From JACKIC01 sp964543795 (GTDB lineage Bacteria; Planctomycetota; UBA1135; UBA2386): a DNA stretch of 64,000 nucleotides. Positions 1-8,576 of the stretch are shown piece after piece (positions within the stretch are counted from its first letter, which is position 1; each line of letters starts with the position of its first letter). Location: assembly GCA_964543795.1 (NCBI GenBank), contig CAZIZN010000005.1, forward strand, positions 1 to 64,000. The letters are read 5' to 3'. A program made the translations under genes and the position numbers. The notes under the pieces were generated by a model. The model was not told the DNA's origin, searched no databases, and was given only the letters and a program-made list of their open reading frames with translations.

Positions 1-55
1 CGCGGCCCTCTACGGCCTTGCGAACGGGGCCGCTCGCTTCTTCCGGAACCGCTGG

Positions 56-128
56 CGAGTTCGGGGCGGGTCTCGACGAGGTCGACCCACAGAGGCAGGA
101 TGCAGCCTAGGTGGTCCGGCGCCGCGCC
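56..128. repeat. 73-bp near-copy of part of the TorD-like gene
   Basis: This stretch matches 3013-3085, inside the TorD-type chaperone gene, at 68 of 73 positions by eye, in the same orientation. Nothing on either side of it matches. It lies upstream of the lower-GC cassette at 414-2790, so the cassette is bracketed by a fragment and the full gene. It may be the scar of a partial duplication or of an insertion. No complete gene is seen in 1-413. Confidence 0.75.
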
Positions 129-319
129 CGACCTCTAGGACCGACTGTATACGGGTGAACTGTTCTGCGGTGTGGTAACGCGGACAGCGCTCGTCGGCGC
201 AAACCGCGGCCGTGTGCCGGCGGAGGAGCGGGACTCGGCCACCGCGGACGCGTCAAGCTCTCGGGGCCAGAGTGTGCTGCTGGTGGTGTGCAGCGATTTC
301 ACTTTTTCCTACTTGACTC

Positions 320-339
320 GAGAGAGAGAGAGAGAGAGA
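320..339. repeat. (GA)10 simple repeat in the leader of the Cys-rich gene
   Basis: Ten perfect GA units run from 320 to 339, about 75 bases before the start of the Cys-rich gene. A TTGACT sequence (-35-like) sits just before it at 313-318. A change in repeat number would shift promoter spacing, so length-variable expression is possible, but that is inference. The rest of 129-413 holds no convincing gene. Confidence 0.7.
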
Positions 340-413
340 CTGCGGCTTGGATGACGAGTCGAGGCATGGAGAGAGGTCTCGAGTCCACGCCAACGTCGAA
401 AGGAGCATGAGTC

Positions 414-785
414 ATGAACAGTGCATTGCTGACCATGGTGGCCCTCTTCTCGGTGTCGATCGGTGCGGCACTTGTGACGCACCCGACCGTTTGCGAGTGT
501 CGCTTGGAGGGCTACTGGGACGGCAGCCAGTGGTCGCAGCTGGACTGCTACTCCGCCAACTGCTTTGAGTGTATAGAGGAAGACACAGGCGCCGGGTACT
601 GGAGTTGCAGCTGTGACGGTGAGTTCCAGGACTGCATTTGTCGAACCGCGACCACCTACGCGGGGGGGAATCCCGAAGACAACTGCCAGAAGCGCTTCAT
701 CGACTGCCCACTCGAGATGACGTGCAAGAAGCTGGACAATCCACCCAGCACCGGCTGGTACGTGATTTGCAACTGCCGCAACTGA
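414..785 (+). CDS. Secreted Cys-rich small protein (unknown family)
   Basis: This is a 123-residue protein with a clear N-terminal hydrophobic signal segment (about residues 3-20) followed by a mature part with 14 cysteines, many as CxC or CxxC pairs (VCECR, SCSC, DCIC, ICNC), and several Trp/Tyr residues. An even number of Cys in an exported protein suggests multiple disulfides. The start is chosen because AGGAG lies nine bases before the ATG. It is followed after eight bases by a membrane-anchored protein and then a MauE-like protein, so the three look like one operon. I do not recognise the family; the Cys and Trp content plus the MauE-like neighbour is loosely reminiscent of the methylamine dehydrogenase light chain, but no homology is claimed. 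Confidence 0.75.
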   Translation: MNSALLTMVALFSVSIGAALVTHPTVCECRLEGYWDGSQWSQLDCYSANCFECIEEDTGAGYWSCSCDGEFQDCICRTATTYAGGNPEDNCQKRFIDCPLEMTCKKLDNPPSTGWYVICNCRN

Positions 786-793
786 GCAGGGTC

Positions 794-2395
794 ATGCAGG
801 GCGAACCCAGTTGGCGCTCCCGTGGCGCATGGTTGGCAACGTTGGTAGCCGCAATGGCGATCCTCTGGGGACTCTCGCATCGAAGCGATCCGGTCGACCC
901 TCGGGGGGTGGGAGACGAGACCGGCGAGCGAATCCCTCGAGCCGTCGCGCGTGAAGGGGTCCCCGCGCCAGCCTCGATGGAGCGCATCGCCGCAACCGAG
1001 GCATCGGGATCATCTGCAGTGGTGTTCGTGCACTCGATGGGTGTGCCGATCGAGGGTGCGTGCGTGACCGCGCTCGACGCGTCGGACATCTATGTCGGCG
1101 GGCCCGACAGGAGCCCTGCTCGACTCGAGACGGACGGCGAGGGCCGATGCCAAGTGCCGGTATCGGGGCCCTTGGTCTTCGCGGTGACGAGGGAAGGGTA
1201 CCTTCCGGGGCACGCGGCGGTTCCAGGGCCCGCTTCGACCTGCGTGGTGGAGCTGCGCAGGTGCGTCGAGACGGGATTTGAGGTCAAGAATGAGCGAGGC
1301 AATCCCGTGGCCGGATTCGCGATTGCATTCGTGCAAGGAATCACCGGGAGAGAGGAACTGCAGCGCATCGTCGCAGGTGCGGCGGGATCGGGTCTCCGGG
1401 TGACGAGTCGGGGCTTCGTCGCCCTTGCCGTCACGGATGCCGCGGGCGTGGCTCGCTTGAGTCTTCCGGAAGGCACTCACAAGCCCATGTACAATGCCAC
1501 GAACCTGCCGCTGATCGTCAAGTTGGACAGGTCGGCCGGAGTGGTCGAGGCGGGGCAGCGATGCGACGTCGTGGTGTCGGAGCCCCTGGCTTGTGTGGTT
1601 CGGCTGCAAGGCGACGACATCGTCCTGTCGCGTGCCGTCTCGGTGAACATGGGCTTTGCAGGCAGCCATCAGGCGGCGCTGGTGCGGAGCGAGGCGCTGC
1701 AGCGCCTGCGGGCCAGATTCCCCGGGTGTGTGGTGGAGTGTGGGTTGGATACCGGCAGAGGGGCGGCGTCTGTCCGGCTGTACGTCTGCGGTCGGTACTC
1801 CGGAGTGACGCAGTACACGGTGGAATGCCTGCCCGTGTCGACCTGGGAGGCGCCACGTGTGCTGGATGTCGCGACGGCGGGTCAGCCCATGGTCACACAG
1901 ATGCACGTGCACATGGAGAATCCCGATGGCCGCCGATTGGATGTGACTGAGGGGGACTTGTTGGTGCAGGTCGAATGTGGTGGCAAGGTCGTGAGTTTCG
2001 ACATCCCCGATGGCGGTGCTTTCGAGGCTCCGCTGGGTACAGTCAAGGTCGTCGCGTCCCCGCGCCTGCCGAGCGACGTCGAGCCTGTTGTGCTCGAACT
2101 GGAGAGGGGAAAAGTCGCGCGGTTGGCCGTGCGGCTGGATAGACCGTTATTCCGAGGCAGGCTCGCGTTCGTGGACACGAACGGCGATGTTCCGCTGCTT
2201 GGCTCCGTCGACTATGGGACGCCGGATCGGATGCGCACACGCATGATGGCAGTCGGCGGCACGATCGACGCCCTGTTCGAGGTTGGAGCGACCTACGTCG
2301 CCAGGTTCAACGGCCGGACCGTCCGAGGGGAATTGGCGTTGGACACGGCACGCGATCCGAACGATCGCCAAGAGCGGACGATCCGAATCGAATGA
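794..2395 (+). CDS. Membrane-anchored carboxypeptidase-regulatory-like protein
   Basis: The 533-residue product has an N-terminal hydrophobic helix (about residues 12-28, uncleaved anchor or signal) and then a long beta-rich part with repeated patterns such as VFVHSMGVPIEGACVTAL and TGFEVKNERGNPVAGFAIA, typical of carboxypeptidase-regulatory/Ig-like modules. No catalytic motif is seen. The ATG at 794 is preferred to longer upstream starts because these would run through the preceding gene. Its stop overlaps the next gene by ATGA, so the two are translationally coupled. GC content looks lower than in the neighbouring genes, which suggests transfer. It probably forms a cell-surface or periplasmic partner of the Cys-rich protein; that role is inferred from context only. 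Confidence 0.6.
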   Translation: MQGEPSWRSRGAWLATLVAAMAILWGLSHRSDPVDPRGVGDETGERIPRAVAREGVPAPASMERIAATEASGSSAVVFVHSMGVPIEGACVTALDASDIYVGGPDRSPARLETDGEGRCQVPVSGPLVFAVTREGYLPGHAAVPGPASTCVVELRRCVETGFEVKNERGNPVAGFAIAFVQGITGREELQRIVAGAAGSGLRVTSRGFVALAVTDAAGVARLSLPEGTHKPMYNATNLPLIVKLDRSAGVVEAGQRCDVVVSEPLACVVRLQGDDIVLSRAVSVNMGFAGSHQAALVRSEALQRLRARFPGCVVECGLDTGRGAASVRLYVCGRYSGVTQYTVECLPVSTWEAPRVLDVATAGQPMVTQMHVHMENPDGRRLDVTEGDLLVQVECGGKVVSFDIPDGGAFEAPLGTVKVVASPRLPSDVEPVVLELERGKVARLAVRLDRPLFRGRLAFVDTNGDVPLLGSVDYGTPDRMRTRMMAVGGTIDALFEVGATYVARFNGRTVRGELALDTARDPNDRQERTIRIE

Positions 2396-2790
2396 GAGTA
2401 CTGGCCAAGCGACGCCTGGCATTGGCTGCGATTTGCGCGGCAGTTGGATTCTTCCTGCCGGGTATCGCTAAGGTTTCGATGTGGGGACGGGATGGATACC
2501 AGGTGACATGGGTCGCCATCGGCTTGACCGAGATATGGATGGCCGTGGGCCTGCTCCTGCCCCCGACACGTGCGTTGGCGGCCATGTTGGGCACGTCGTT
2601 CTGTGCCGTCGCTTCCGTGTATGCGTGGATCTTCTCGGCCGAGGGGGGATGTCGTTGCTTCGGCGACCTGGCGGAGCCGGGCCCGATGGCTCGGATCATC
2701 TACCTGGGGGCGCTTGGCGTTGTTTGCGCCCTGATGGCGTCGTGGAGCAGGGCGGCCGCAGCCTTCTCGGCACAGGGTGCTCCCGGATGA
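2392..2790 (+). CDS. MauE/DoxX-like redox-associated membrane protein
   Basis: This 132-residue protein has about four hydrophobic helices and a CRCFG motif (about residue 90), the pattern seen in MauE/DoxX-type membrane proteins, which in the mau system are needed for disulfide-rich subunit maturation. It starts inside the preceding stop (ATGA). Placement after a gene for a 14-Cys exported protein fits a role in oxidative folding or in handling that protein's thiols, but this is inference. It closes the three-gene cassette; the 94 bases after it separate it from the converging TorD-type gene. Confidence 0.65.
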   Translation: MRVLAKRRLALAAICAAVGFFLPGIAKVSMWGRDGYQVTWVAIGLTEIWMAVGLLLPPTRALAAMLGTSFCAVASVYAWIFSAEGGCRCFGDLAEPGPMARIIYLGALGVVCALMASWSRAAAAFSAQGAPG

Positions 2791-2884
2791 TCCCGATGCG
2801 TCGTCCGTCATCGTAGCGCAGGTGCGGAGGTGCGGATACGGGCAGGAACTCAGAAGTGAGGCGCCGCGAGCCCGCACCCTCGAG

Positions 2885-3412
2885 TCACCCCGCGAGCTCG
2901 CCGACGAATCCGACGGTCGCCGCGGCGACGGCCCCGTAGAAGCCGCCTGCCGCCTGCACGGGAGCGAGAGCCCGGGTCGCCCACGCGAAGTGGTCGCGCT
3001 GCAGTCGCCGCGCGAGTTCGGGGCGGGTCTCGATGAGGTCGGCCCACAGCAGCAGGATGCAGCCCAGGTGGTCCGGCGCCGCGCCGCGCGCCCCGGGCGC
3101 CAGTTCGCGCGCGGCGGCCGCCGCGATCGCGCGAACAGCCACGGCGGGGTCGCCGTCGTACTGGCCGCCCTGCCACAGCGACTGCACGGGCGGCAACCCG
3201 GCGGCCGGGTGCAGGAAGCGCTCGCAGTACTCGGTCGCGAGCGCTTCGATCGCGGCCAGTTCCGGCACCGGCACCCCGGCCTCGGCCAGCGCGCCGCGCA
3301 GGGCGGGCTGCTGCAGTTCCTGCACCGTGTCGGCGTCGAGTTCGCGCACGAGCAGGCGGCCGAGCAGTCGCGCGGCCGGCGCCAGCTCCGCATCGGGGAC
3401 CGCGTCGCTCAT
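2885..3412 (-). CDS. TorD/DmsD-type chaperone for molybdoenzyme
   Basis: The 175-residue, mostly helical protein contains the TorD-family pattern YCERFLHP..LPP.QSLWQGGQYDGD (about residues 62-90). Such chaperones bind the Tat signal of a DMSO-reductase-family enzyme and keep it export-incompetent until cofactor is loaded. It starts within the stop of the oxidoreductase gene (ATGA overlap), which supports this job. A 73-bp segment of it (3013-3085) recurs at 56-128. Confidence 0.75.
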   Translation of the reverse strand: MSDAVPDAELAPAARLLGRLLVRELDADTVQELQQPALRGALAEAGVPVPELAAIEALATEYCERFLHPAAGLPPVQSLWQGGQYDGDPAVAVRAIAAAAARELAPGARGAAPDHLGCILLLWADLIETRPELARRLQRDHFAWATRALAPVQAAGGFYGAVAAATVGFVGELAG

Positions 3413-6177
3413 GTCACCTTCTGCACGCGAACGACCGTGTCGTTGAAGGACTGCTGACCCGAGATCGGGTCCGGCATGATCGGCAGCACGTGGTTCTGCG
3501 CCCATCCCGGGCCCGTGTTGCGCACCCACTTCTTCGGGTCGCCGCCCGAGCGGTCCTCCCACCACATGTTGCGCTCCCAATCGGGATCGCGCATCGCGAC
3601 GTTCTCCATGCCCTCGGCTTCGCTGCCGAGCTCGCGCCGCTGCCGGCCCATCGCCACGCTCGTGTAGGCGAAGTGGCCGAGCGAGTTGCTGATCGCGAGC
3701 GCGCGCGGGTGCACGCCGCGCGTGAGCACCACGGGCAGCCGCAGCACCCCGTCGACCTCGCCCGAGCCGAGGCCGAGCTTGGGCGCCATCTTGTCGACGG
3801 TGAGGCTCCGGCGCGCCTTCAGCTCGATCCAGTCGCCGTCGGCGAGGCCGAGCCGCGCGGCGGTGTCCGGATGGATCCACGCCGGGTTGCTGTGCACGAT
3901 CTCGGACAGCCACTTGAGGTTCGCGGTGCGGCCGTGGTTGTGCACGTTCCACTTGAACGACGTCATCACCAGTTCGTCGTCCTTCAGGCCGAGGTGTTCC
4001 TCGATCTGCTGGTAGACCGGGAACTCGGGCAGGTCGTAGTCGTGACCCGCGTGGGTCTTCGGCCGACTCTTGCCCTTGCTGTTGGCGAGTGCCGCGAGGT
4101 CGGTGACGTCCTCGTTGCGGCCGAGCTTGCGCACGAACTGCGAACGCACCTCGAGCTTGCGACTCGGCGTCTTGAAGCCGACGACCGGCTTGCCTTGGTG
4201 CAGGATGCCGATGCCCTTGCCGTCCTTCGTGACGATGCCGGTCTGCGGGTCGGTCGCCGAGCCCTCGAGTTCCTTCGCCGACAGCGGCTTCAGGTACGGC
4301 TCGTAGTAGGGCTTCTCGTCGGGGTCCTCGAAGGCGCCGTCGGCGGCGAGCCGCGCCATCGGCGAATCGTGCACCTTCGGGTCGAACGGCACCTTCTCGG
4401 TCCACTTGCGCATGTAGGCCTCGACGTCGGTGCCGTCGGGATACCACTGCTCCATGCCGTCGCCGATGCGTCGCGCCAGTTCGGCGAAGATCTCGCGCAC
4501 GTCCTTGGCCTCGCCGAGCGCCTTCACCATCGGCCGGCGCATCGACAGGTAGGCCTTGAGGTTGTAGGCCCCGCGCGCATCGACGTCCCAGCGTTCCATG
4601 TAGGTGGCCCACGGCAGCACCATGTCCGCGAACGTCGCCGTCTCGTTGAGGAACGGGTTGATGCAGACGTGGAAGCCGATCTTCTGCTCGTCGAGCAGCA
4701 CGTTCTTCGTGACCGACATCTCGGGCCAGGTCAGCGGCGAGTCGAGGTTGTAGGTCATGTAGACCTCGATGTGCGCGCGGTCCTGGGCGAGGTAGTGGTA
4801 GACGATCTCGCCGACCTTCATCGCGTTCCACGCGTTCGCGAGCACGAACTCGGGCGGGTCGGCGAGCACCGAGGGAGCCTTGGCCTTCGGCGGCAGCGGC
4901 GGCGCGGGGAATCGCTTGCTGTCGATCTCGCCCGTGTACATCCAGCAGAGACCGCCCCGCTTGCCGATCGAACCGACCAGCACGTCGAGCAGCAGGATCG
5001 CGCGGTCGTTGAACCAGCCGTTCACGTGCGCGCTGCTGCCGCGGTTGCACATCGTCGTCGCCGCCGGCGCGGCGGCCGCGAACTCGCGCGCGATGCGCCG
5101 GATCGTCGCGGCCGGGATCGAGCTGAGCTGCTCGGCCCACTCGGGCGTGTAGGTGGCGATCTGCTGCCAGAGCTCCTCGATCGTGCAGTTGGCCCAGTCG
5201 GCGAAGAAGCGCGCGTCGTAGAGCTTCTCCGCGACGAGCGTGTTCGCCATCGCGAGCGCGATCGCGCCGTCGGTGCCGGGGAACGGCATGTGGAACTCGT
5301 CGCTGTTGCCCGCGGTGTTCGACATGCGCACGTCGAACGTCACGAGCTTGGCGCCGTTGTCGAACCGGCCGCGCTGGATGCGCTGCGCACCGGCGACGTG
5401 GCCCTGGTGGGCCTCGAACATGTTCGAGCCGAAGTTCAGGATGTACTTGCTGTGCTCGTAGTCGCCGAGATCCCAGTCGGTCTCGAAGAAGTACGTCAGC
5501 GCCGCGGCGCGTCGGCCGGCCGAACAGAGCCCGCGGTGGTTGAGGTGCGTGTTGGTGCCGTAGGCCTGCAGGAAGCGGTTGATCGCATCGGGGCTGCGGT
5601 TGCGCCCCTGGTGGAACGCGAACTCCTCGGGCTTGCCCGCGGCGCGCACGGCGCGGAGCCGTTCGGCGAGCTCGGTGTAGGCCTCCTCCCAGGTGATGCG
5701 CTTCCACTTGCCTTCGCCGCGCTTGCCGGTGCGCTTCAACGGATAGAGCAGGCGCTCGGGGTGGTACTGGTGGTTGAGCGCCGCCTGGCCGCGCGCGCAC
5801 AACCGGCCGCGCGAGTTGGGGTCCTTCGGGTTGCCGTCGACCTTGACGATGCGGCCGTCCTTGACGTGGCCCGTGATGCCGCACACCGTCGAGCACAGCT
5901 GGCACATGCCGTGCACCTGGGTCGTGCCGCGGTACTTGTCCGGGTCGGGGAACTTCGTCTTCTTGTTCGGGCCCGGCAACGTGCAGACGCCGGGCATCGG
6001 GTGGTCGCCGAGTTCGTAGGGTTGGCCCGCACCCTTCTTCCAGACGGCCAGGCTCTCCTCCTTGCTCGCCGGCGCGCGGCCGGCGGGCCGCGGCGAGCCG
6101 GCGCACGCGGCCGCGACGGATGCCCCGGCCAACGCGGCCGACAGGCGCAGGAAGTTGCGGCGCGAGGAGGCGCTCAT
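3409..6177 (-). CDS. Tat-exported molybdopterin oxidoreductase, DMSO reductase family
   Basis: The 922-residue catalytic subunit begins with a twin-arginine signal (SRRNFLRL, residues 5-12). A [4Fe-4S] site follows with C92, C95, C99 and C127 in the spacing of the complex iron-sulfur molybdoenzymes. NHRGLCSAG places a cysteine (C218) as the likely Mo/W ligand, as in the polysulfide/thiosulfate/tetrathionate/arsenate group rather than in formate dehydrogenases or DMSO reductases with Sec or Ser. The C-terminal part has the molybdopterin-dinucleotide-binding region (from about residue 700). The gene overlaps its FeS subunit upstream and the chaperone downstream by ATGA. The substrate cannot be decided from sequence. 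No membrane anchor (NrfD/PsrC type) is encoded nearby. Confidence 0.88.
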   Translation of the reverse strand: MSASSRRNFLRLSAALAGASVAAACAGSPRPAGRAPASKEESLAVWKKGAGQPYELGDHPMPGVCTLPGPNKKTKFPDPDKYRGTTQVHGMCQLCSTVCGITGHVKDGRIVKVDGNPKDPNSRGRLCARGQAALNHQYHPERLLYPLKRTGKRGEGKWKRITWEEAYTELAERLRAVRAAGKPEEFAFHQGRNRSPDAINRFLQAYGTNTHLNHRGLCSAGRRAAALTYFFETDWDLGDYEHSKYILNFGSNMFEAHQGHVAGAQRIQRGRFDNGAKLVTFDVRMSNTAGNSDEFHMPFPGTDGAIALAMANTLVAEKLYDARFFADWANCTIEELWQQIATYTPEWAEQLSSIPAATIRRIAREFAAAAPAATTMCNRGSSAHVNGWFNDRAILLLDVLVGSIGKRGGLCWMYTGEIDSKRFPAPPLPPKAKAPSVLADPPEFVLANAWNAMKVGEIVYHYLAQDRAHIEVYMTYNLDSPLTWPEMSVTKNVLLDEQKIGFHVCINPFLNETATFADMVLPWATYMERWDVDARGAYNLKAYLSMRRPMVKALGEAKDVREIFAELARRIGDGMEQWYPDGTDVEAYMRKWTEKVPFDPKVHDSPMARLAADGAFEDPDEKPYYEPYLKPLSAKELEGSATDPQTGIVTKDGKGIGILHQGKPVVGFKTPSRKLEVRSQFVRKLGRNEDVTDLAALANSKGKSRPKTHAGHDYDLPEFPVYQQIEEHLGLKDDELVMTSFKWNVHNHGRTANLKWLSEIVHSNPAWIHPDTAARLGLADGDWIELKARRSLTVDKMAPKLGLGSGEVDGVLRLPVVLTRGVHPRALAISNSLGHFAYTSVAMGRQRRELGSEAEGMENVAMRDPDWERNMWWEDRSGGDPKKWVRNTGPGWAQNHVLPIMPDPISGQQSFNDTVVRVQKVT

Positions 6178-7037
6178 TCGGCACCTCCCTTCTTCCACTC
6201 GTAGACGCTGTAGGCGTCGTTCTTGTAGCTCTCGCCCTCGCGCGGGACCTTCGGTTCCCACTCGGCCACCGGCCGGTCCTTGCTCCCCGCGAACCACATG
6301 CGCGGCTTCGTGCCCTTCTCGGGCCGCAGCTGTTCGAGCACGCCCTCGGCGGCGAGCCGGGCCTGCATCTTCGAGACCTGCGACTCCGGATCGTTCAGGT
6401 CGCCGAAGTAGAGCGCTTCGCTCGGGCACGTCGCGACGCACGCGGGCTCGAGGCCGGCGTCGATGCGGTGCGTGCAGTTGTGGCACTTCACCGCCTGGTT
6501 GGCGACCGGATCGATGTAGATCGCGCCGTAGGGGCAGACCTCCTTGCAGGCGCCGTGGCCCGAGCACGTGTCGTAGTCGACCTGCACCGTGCCGCCCGCC
6601 GCCTTGTGCAGGGCGCCGCACGGGCAGGCCTTGATGCACGGCGCGTCCTCGCAGTGCTGGCACGCGATCGGCACCATGATGCGCGCGAGCCCGCCGCTCG
6701 GCTTCTCGTAGTCGTGGTAGATCGTCTGCCGCATGTAGTGGCCCAGCGGCACGTCGTTCTCGGCCTTGCACGCAACCTCGCAGCCGTGGCAGCCGAAGCA
6801 CCGCCGCACGTCGACGACCCAGCCGTAGCGCTTGCCGTCGGCCGGCGCCTGCATGCGGTCGCGCCAGTGCTCCTCGGCGAGGAAGAGGTCCTTGCGCACT
6901 TCCTTCGGGTCCTGCGCCGGTGCACCGAGGCCGACCGCGGCCACGCCGGCCAGAAAGCCACGACGATCGACACCCGCGGCCGGCGCCGGCCCCTTGCAGG
7001 AGCACGCGTCGCCCTTGCTGCATCCACCTTCGCTCAT
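6174..7037 (-). CDS. Four-cluster ferredoxin subunit of the molybdoenzyme
   Basis: This is a 287-residue PsrB/DmsB-like electron-transfer subunit. Four cysteine groups follow in order: CFGCHGCEVAC, CQHCEDAPC..C, CSGHGACKEVC and CHNCTHR..C..TC, each able to hold a [4Fe-4S] cluster. In the second-third group a normal Cys spacing is altered (CSGHGAC). The N-terminus carries a Tat-like RRGFLAG segment after a short Cys-rich stretch. It is first in the operon and overlaps the catalytic gene by ATGA. It should pass electrons between the Mo subunit and a quinone or cytochrome partner not present here. The 252 bases upstream hold no gene. Confidence 0.87.
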   Translation of the reverse strand: MSEGGCSKGDACSCKGPAPAAGVDRRGFLAGVAAVGLGAPAQDPKEVRKDLFLAEEHWRDRMQAPADGKRYGWVVDVRRCFGCHGCEVACKAENDVPLGHYMRQTIYHDYEKPSGGLARIMVPIACQHCEDAPCIKACPCGALHKAAGGTVQVDYDTCSGHGACKEVCPYGAIYIDPVANQAVKCHNCTHRIDAGLEPACVATCPSEALYFGDLNDPESQVSKMQARLAAEGVLEQLRPEKGTKPRMWFAGSKDRPVAEWEPKVPREGESYKNDAYSVYEWKKGGAE

Positions 7038-7289
7038 GAGTGCCTCCGTCCGACCGACGCGGAGGCACGAGCTGGAGGCCGGGTATCAGATACCAGCGCA
7101 CGACCGTGCCGCCGACGGGGCCGGCACCAGTCAAGTGAAACGGATCGCGGCGACCTGAGGGCTCCGTGCCATCGATCGGTTCGCTGCGCGCATGGGTGGG
7201 GACGGTAGCCGCCGAGGTGCGGCCGTCCACCCCCTCGGGCCGACTTCCTGCGCGTGCGCCGCGGCCGCAGCCTGCCGCGGCCCCGGCGG

Positions 7290-8225
7290 TCACGGCGCGA
7301 TCATGCCGAACTGCCGCATCACGGCCGTCAGCGACTGGTGCTGCCGCTCGCACACCTGCAGGTCGACCAGTTCGTCGGCCATCTGCACGTTCGAGCGCTC
7401 GAGGAAGCCCTGTTTCAGCAGACCCAGCCCCGAAGTCCCCGGCTGGCCCGACACGGGTGCGCCCGCAGCGTCCGTCGATCGCAGGACGTTGGCGCCGATC
7501 GCACGCAGGCCGGACGGGTTCATGAAGCGGTGGAGCGCGATCTCGCCGAACTGCGTCGTGGTGTCGGGACTGCCGGCCGTGCGGCCCGAGAAGCGGCCCA
7601 TGGGGTCGATCGAGATCTCGAGCGTGTCGCTCGGGATCGTGATCTGGGGCAGCAGCACGTGGCCCGACACGGTGACGATCTTGCCATCGCGGTCGACGCA
7701 GAGCCCGCCGTCGCGCGTGTAGCCGGTCGTGCCGTCGGCCAGCAGCACCGCGAAGAAGCCTTCGCCGTCGATGGCGACGTCGAGGGCGCGTTCGGTGATC
7801 TCGAGCACGCCGCTCGTGAACAGCGCTTCGATGCCGAGCACGACCGGCACGGCGAACGGCTCGCCGCCGTGGTCCTGCACGAGTTGCGTGCCGAGCCTCA
7901 CGGTGCGCCGCTTGTAGGCGGTCGTGTTCACGTTGGCGAGGTTCTCGAGGGCCACGCGGCGCTGCACCGCGTGCGTCGCGAACGCACTGCGCAGCAACTG
8001 GGCGACCACGGGATCCACGGCGAGCACGTGCGGTGCGGTCCCGGCCGCGTCGGGGTGGCGGGCGGGCATCGCCGGGTCCGTCGTCGCCACGGCCCGGTCG
8101 GGCAACACCGCCTCGACGACGGTCCCGGCACGCGCGGCCGCGGGGCCGGGCCCGACCTCGGCGGGCGGAGGCGAATGGCAGGCGCAAAGGCACAGAGCAG
8201 CGGCGAGCGGCGTGCACGGTCGCAT
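7290..8225 (-). CDS. FlgG/FlgF-like flagellar rod-hook protein with lipoprotein-type signal
   Basis: The 311-residue protein has the flagellar basal-body rod features: an N-terminal segment with ALENLANVNTTAYKR (about residue 94), the central ALDVAIDGEGFFAV..DGTTGYTRDGG region, and a C-terminal heptad-like helix ending with LVDLQVCERQHQSLTAVMRQF. Unlike ordinary FlgG it begins with a hydrophobic segment ending in a Cys-rich lipobox-like stretch (LCLCACHS). GAGGAG precedes the chosen ATG. It stands alone, divergent from the sigma factor gene, with no other rod genes beside it. It may be a distal-rod or outer-membrane-tethered variant. Confidence 0.75.
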   Translation of the reverse strand: MRPCTPLAAALCLCACHSPPPAEVGPGPAAARAGTVVEAVLPDRAVATTDPAMPARHPDAAGTAPHVLAVDPVVAQLLRSAFATHAVQRRVALENLANVNTTAYKRRTVRLGTQLVQDHGGEPFAVPVVLGIEALFTSGVLEITERALDVAIDGEGFFAVLLADGTTGYTRDGGLCVDRDGKIVTVSGHVLLPQITIPSDTLEISIDPMGRFSGRTAGSPDTTTQFGEIALHRFMNPSGLRAIGANVLRSTDAAGAPVSGQPGTSGLGLLKQGFLERSNVQMADELVDLQVCERQHQSLTAVMRQFGMIAP

Positions 8226-8576
8226 GGGGGTCTCCTCGTGGACGATTCCACCGCAGGGGGGCGGCAGGACCGTGCACTCCTTCGACAGCCCGATGCCCCG
8301 ACTTGAGACCGCCAGGGCGGCGCCGGCCGGCCCGGCGGCCCCGACGCACCGTGCACTTTCTTTCGAGCAGGCTGTCCCGCGCCGCTCGACGACCGTAGTA
8401 GTCGAGCAGCCCCGAGACCTCCACCGCGGCGCGAGGACCCGCCTCAACTCTGGCATGTTGCCTCAGTTCGGCGACTTCGGCCGCGGCGCGGCTACTTGGG
8501 GCACCCCTCGCCCGCACGATTTCTCGAAGTCGTGTCGTGGTTTCGCCCCACCCGACGACCAACCCATAGCCCGAGC
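8226..8576. other. Divergent intergenic region
   Basis: No gene is seen here. The region separates the FlgG-like gene from the sigma factor gene and must hold both promoters. A GTGCACT followed by a CTTTCGA/CTTCGA-type sequence occurs twice (near 8271 and 8349), but I could not assign a promoter with confidence. Confidence 0.4.

Noticed and set aside
172..354. 60-codon frame before the Cys-rich gene
   Set aside because: Composition is random and it runs through the GA repeat; no start signal.
2885..6184. Very long open frames (up to 1099 codons) on the minus strand and a 904-codon frame on the plus strand
   Set aside because: They are low-complexity Arg/Ala/Pro/Gly translations that shadow the molybdoenzyme genes; high GC leaves few stops in other frames.
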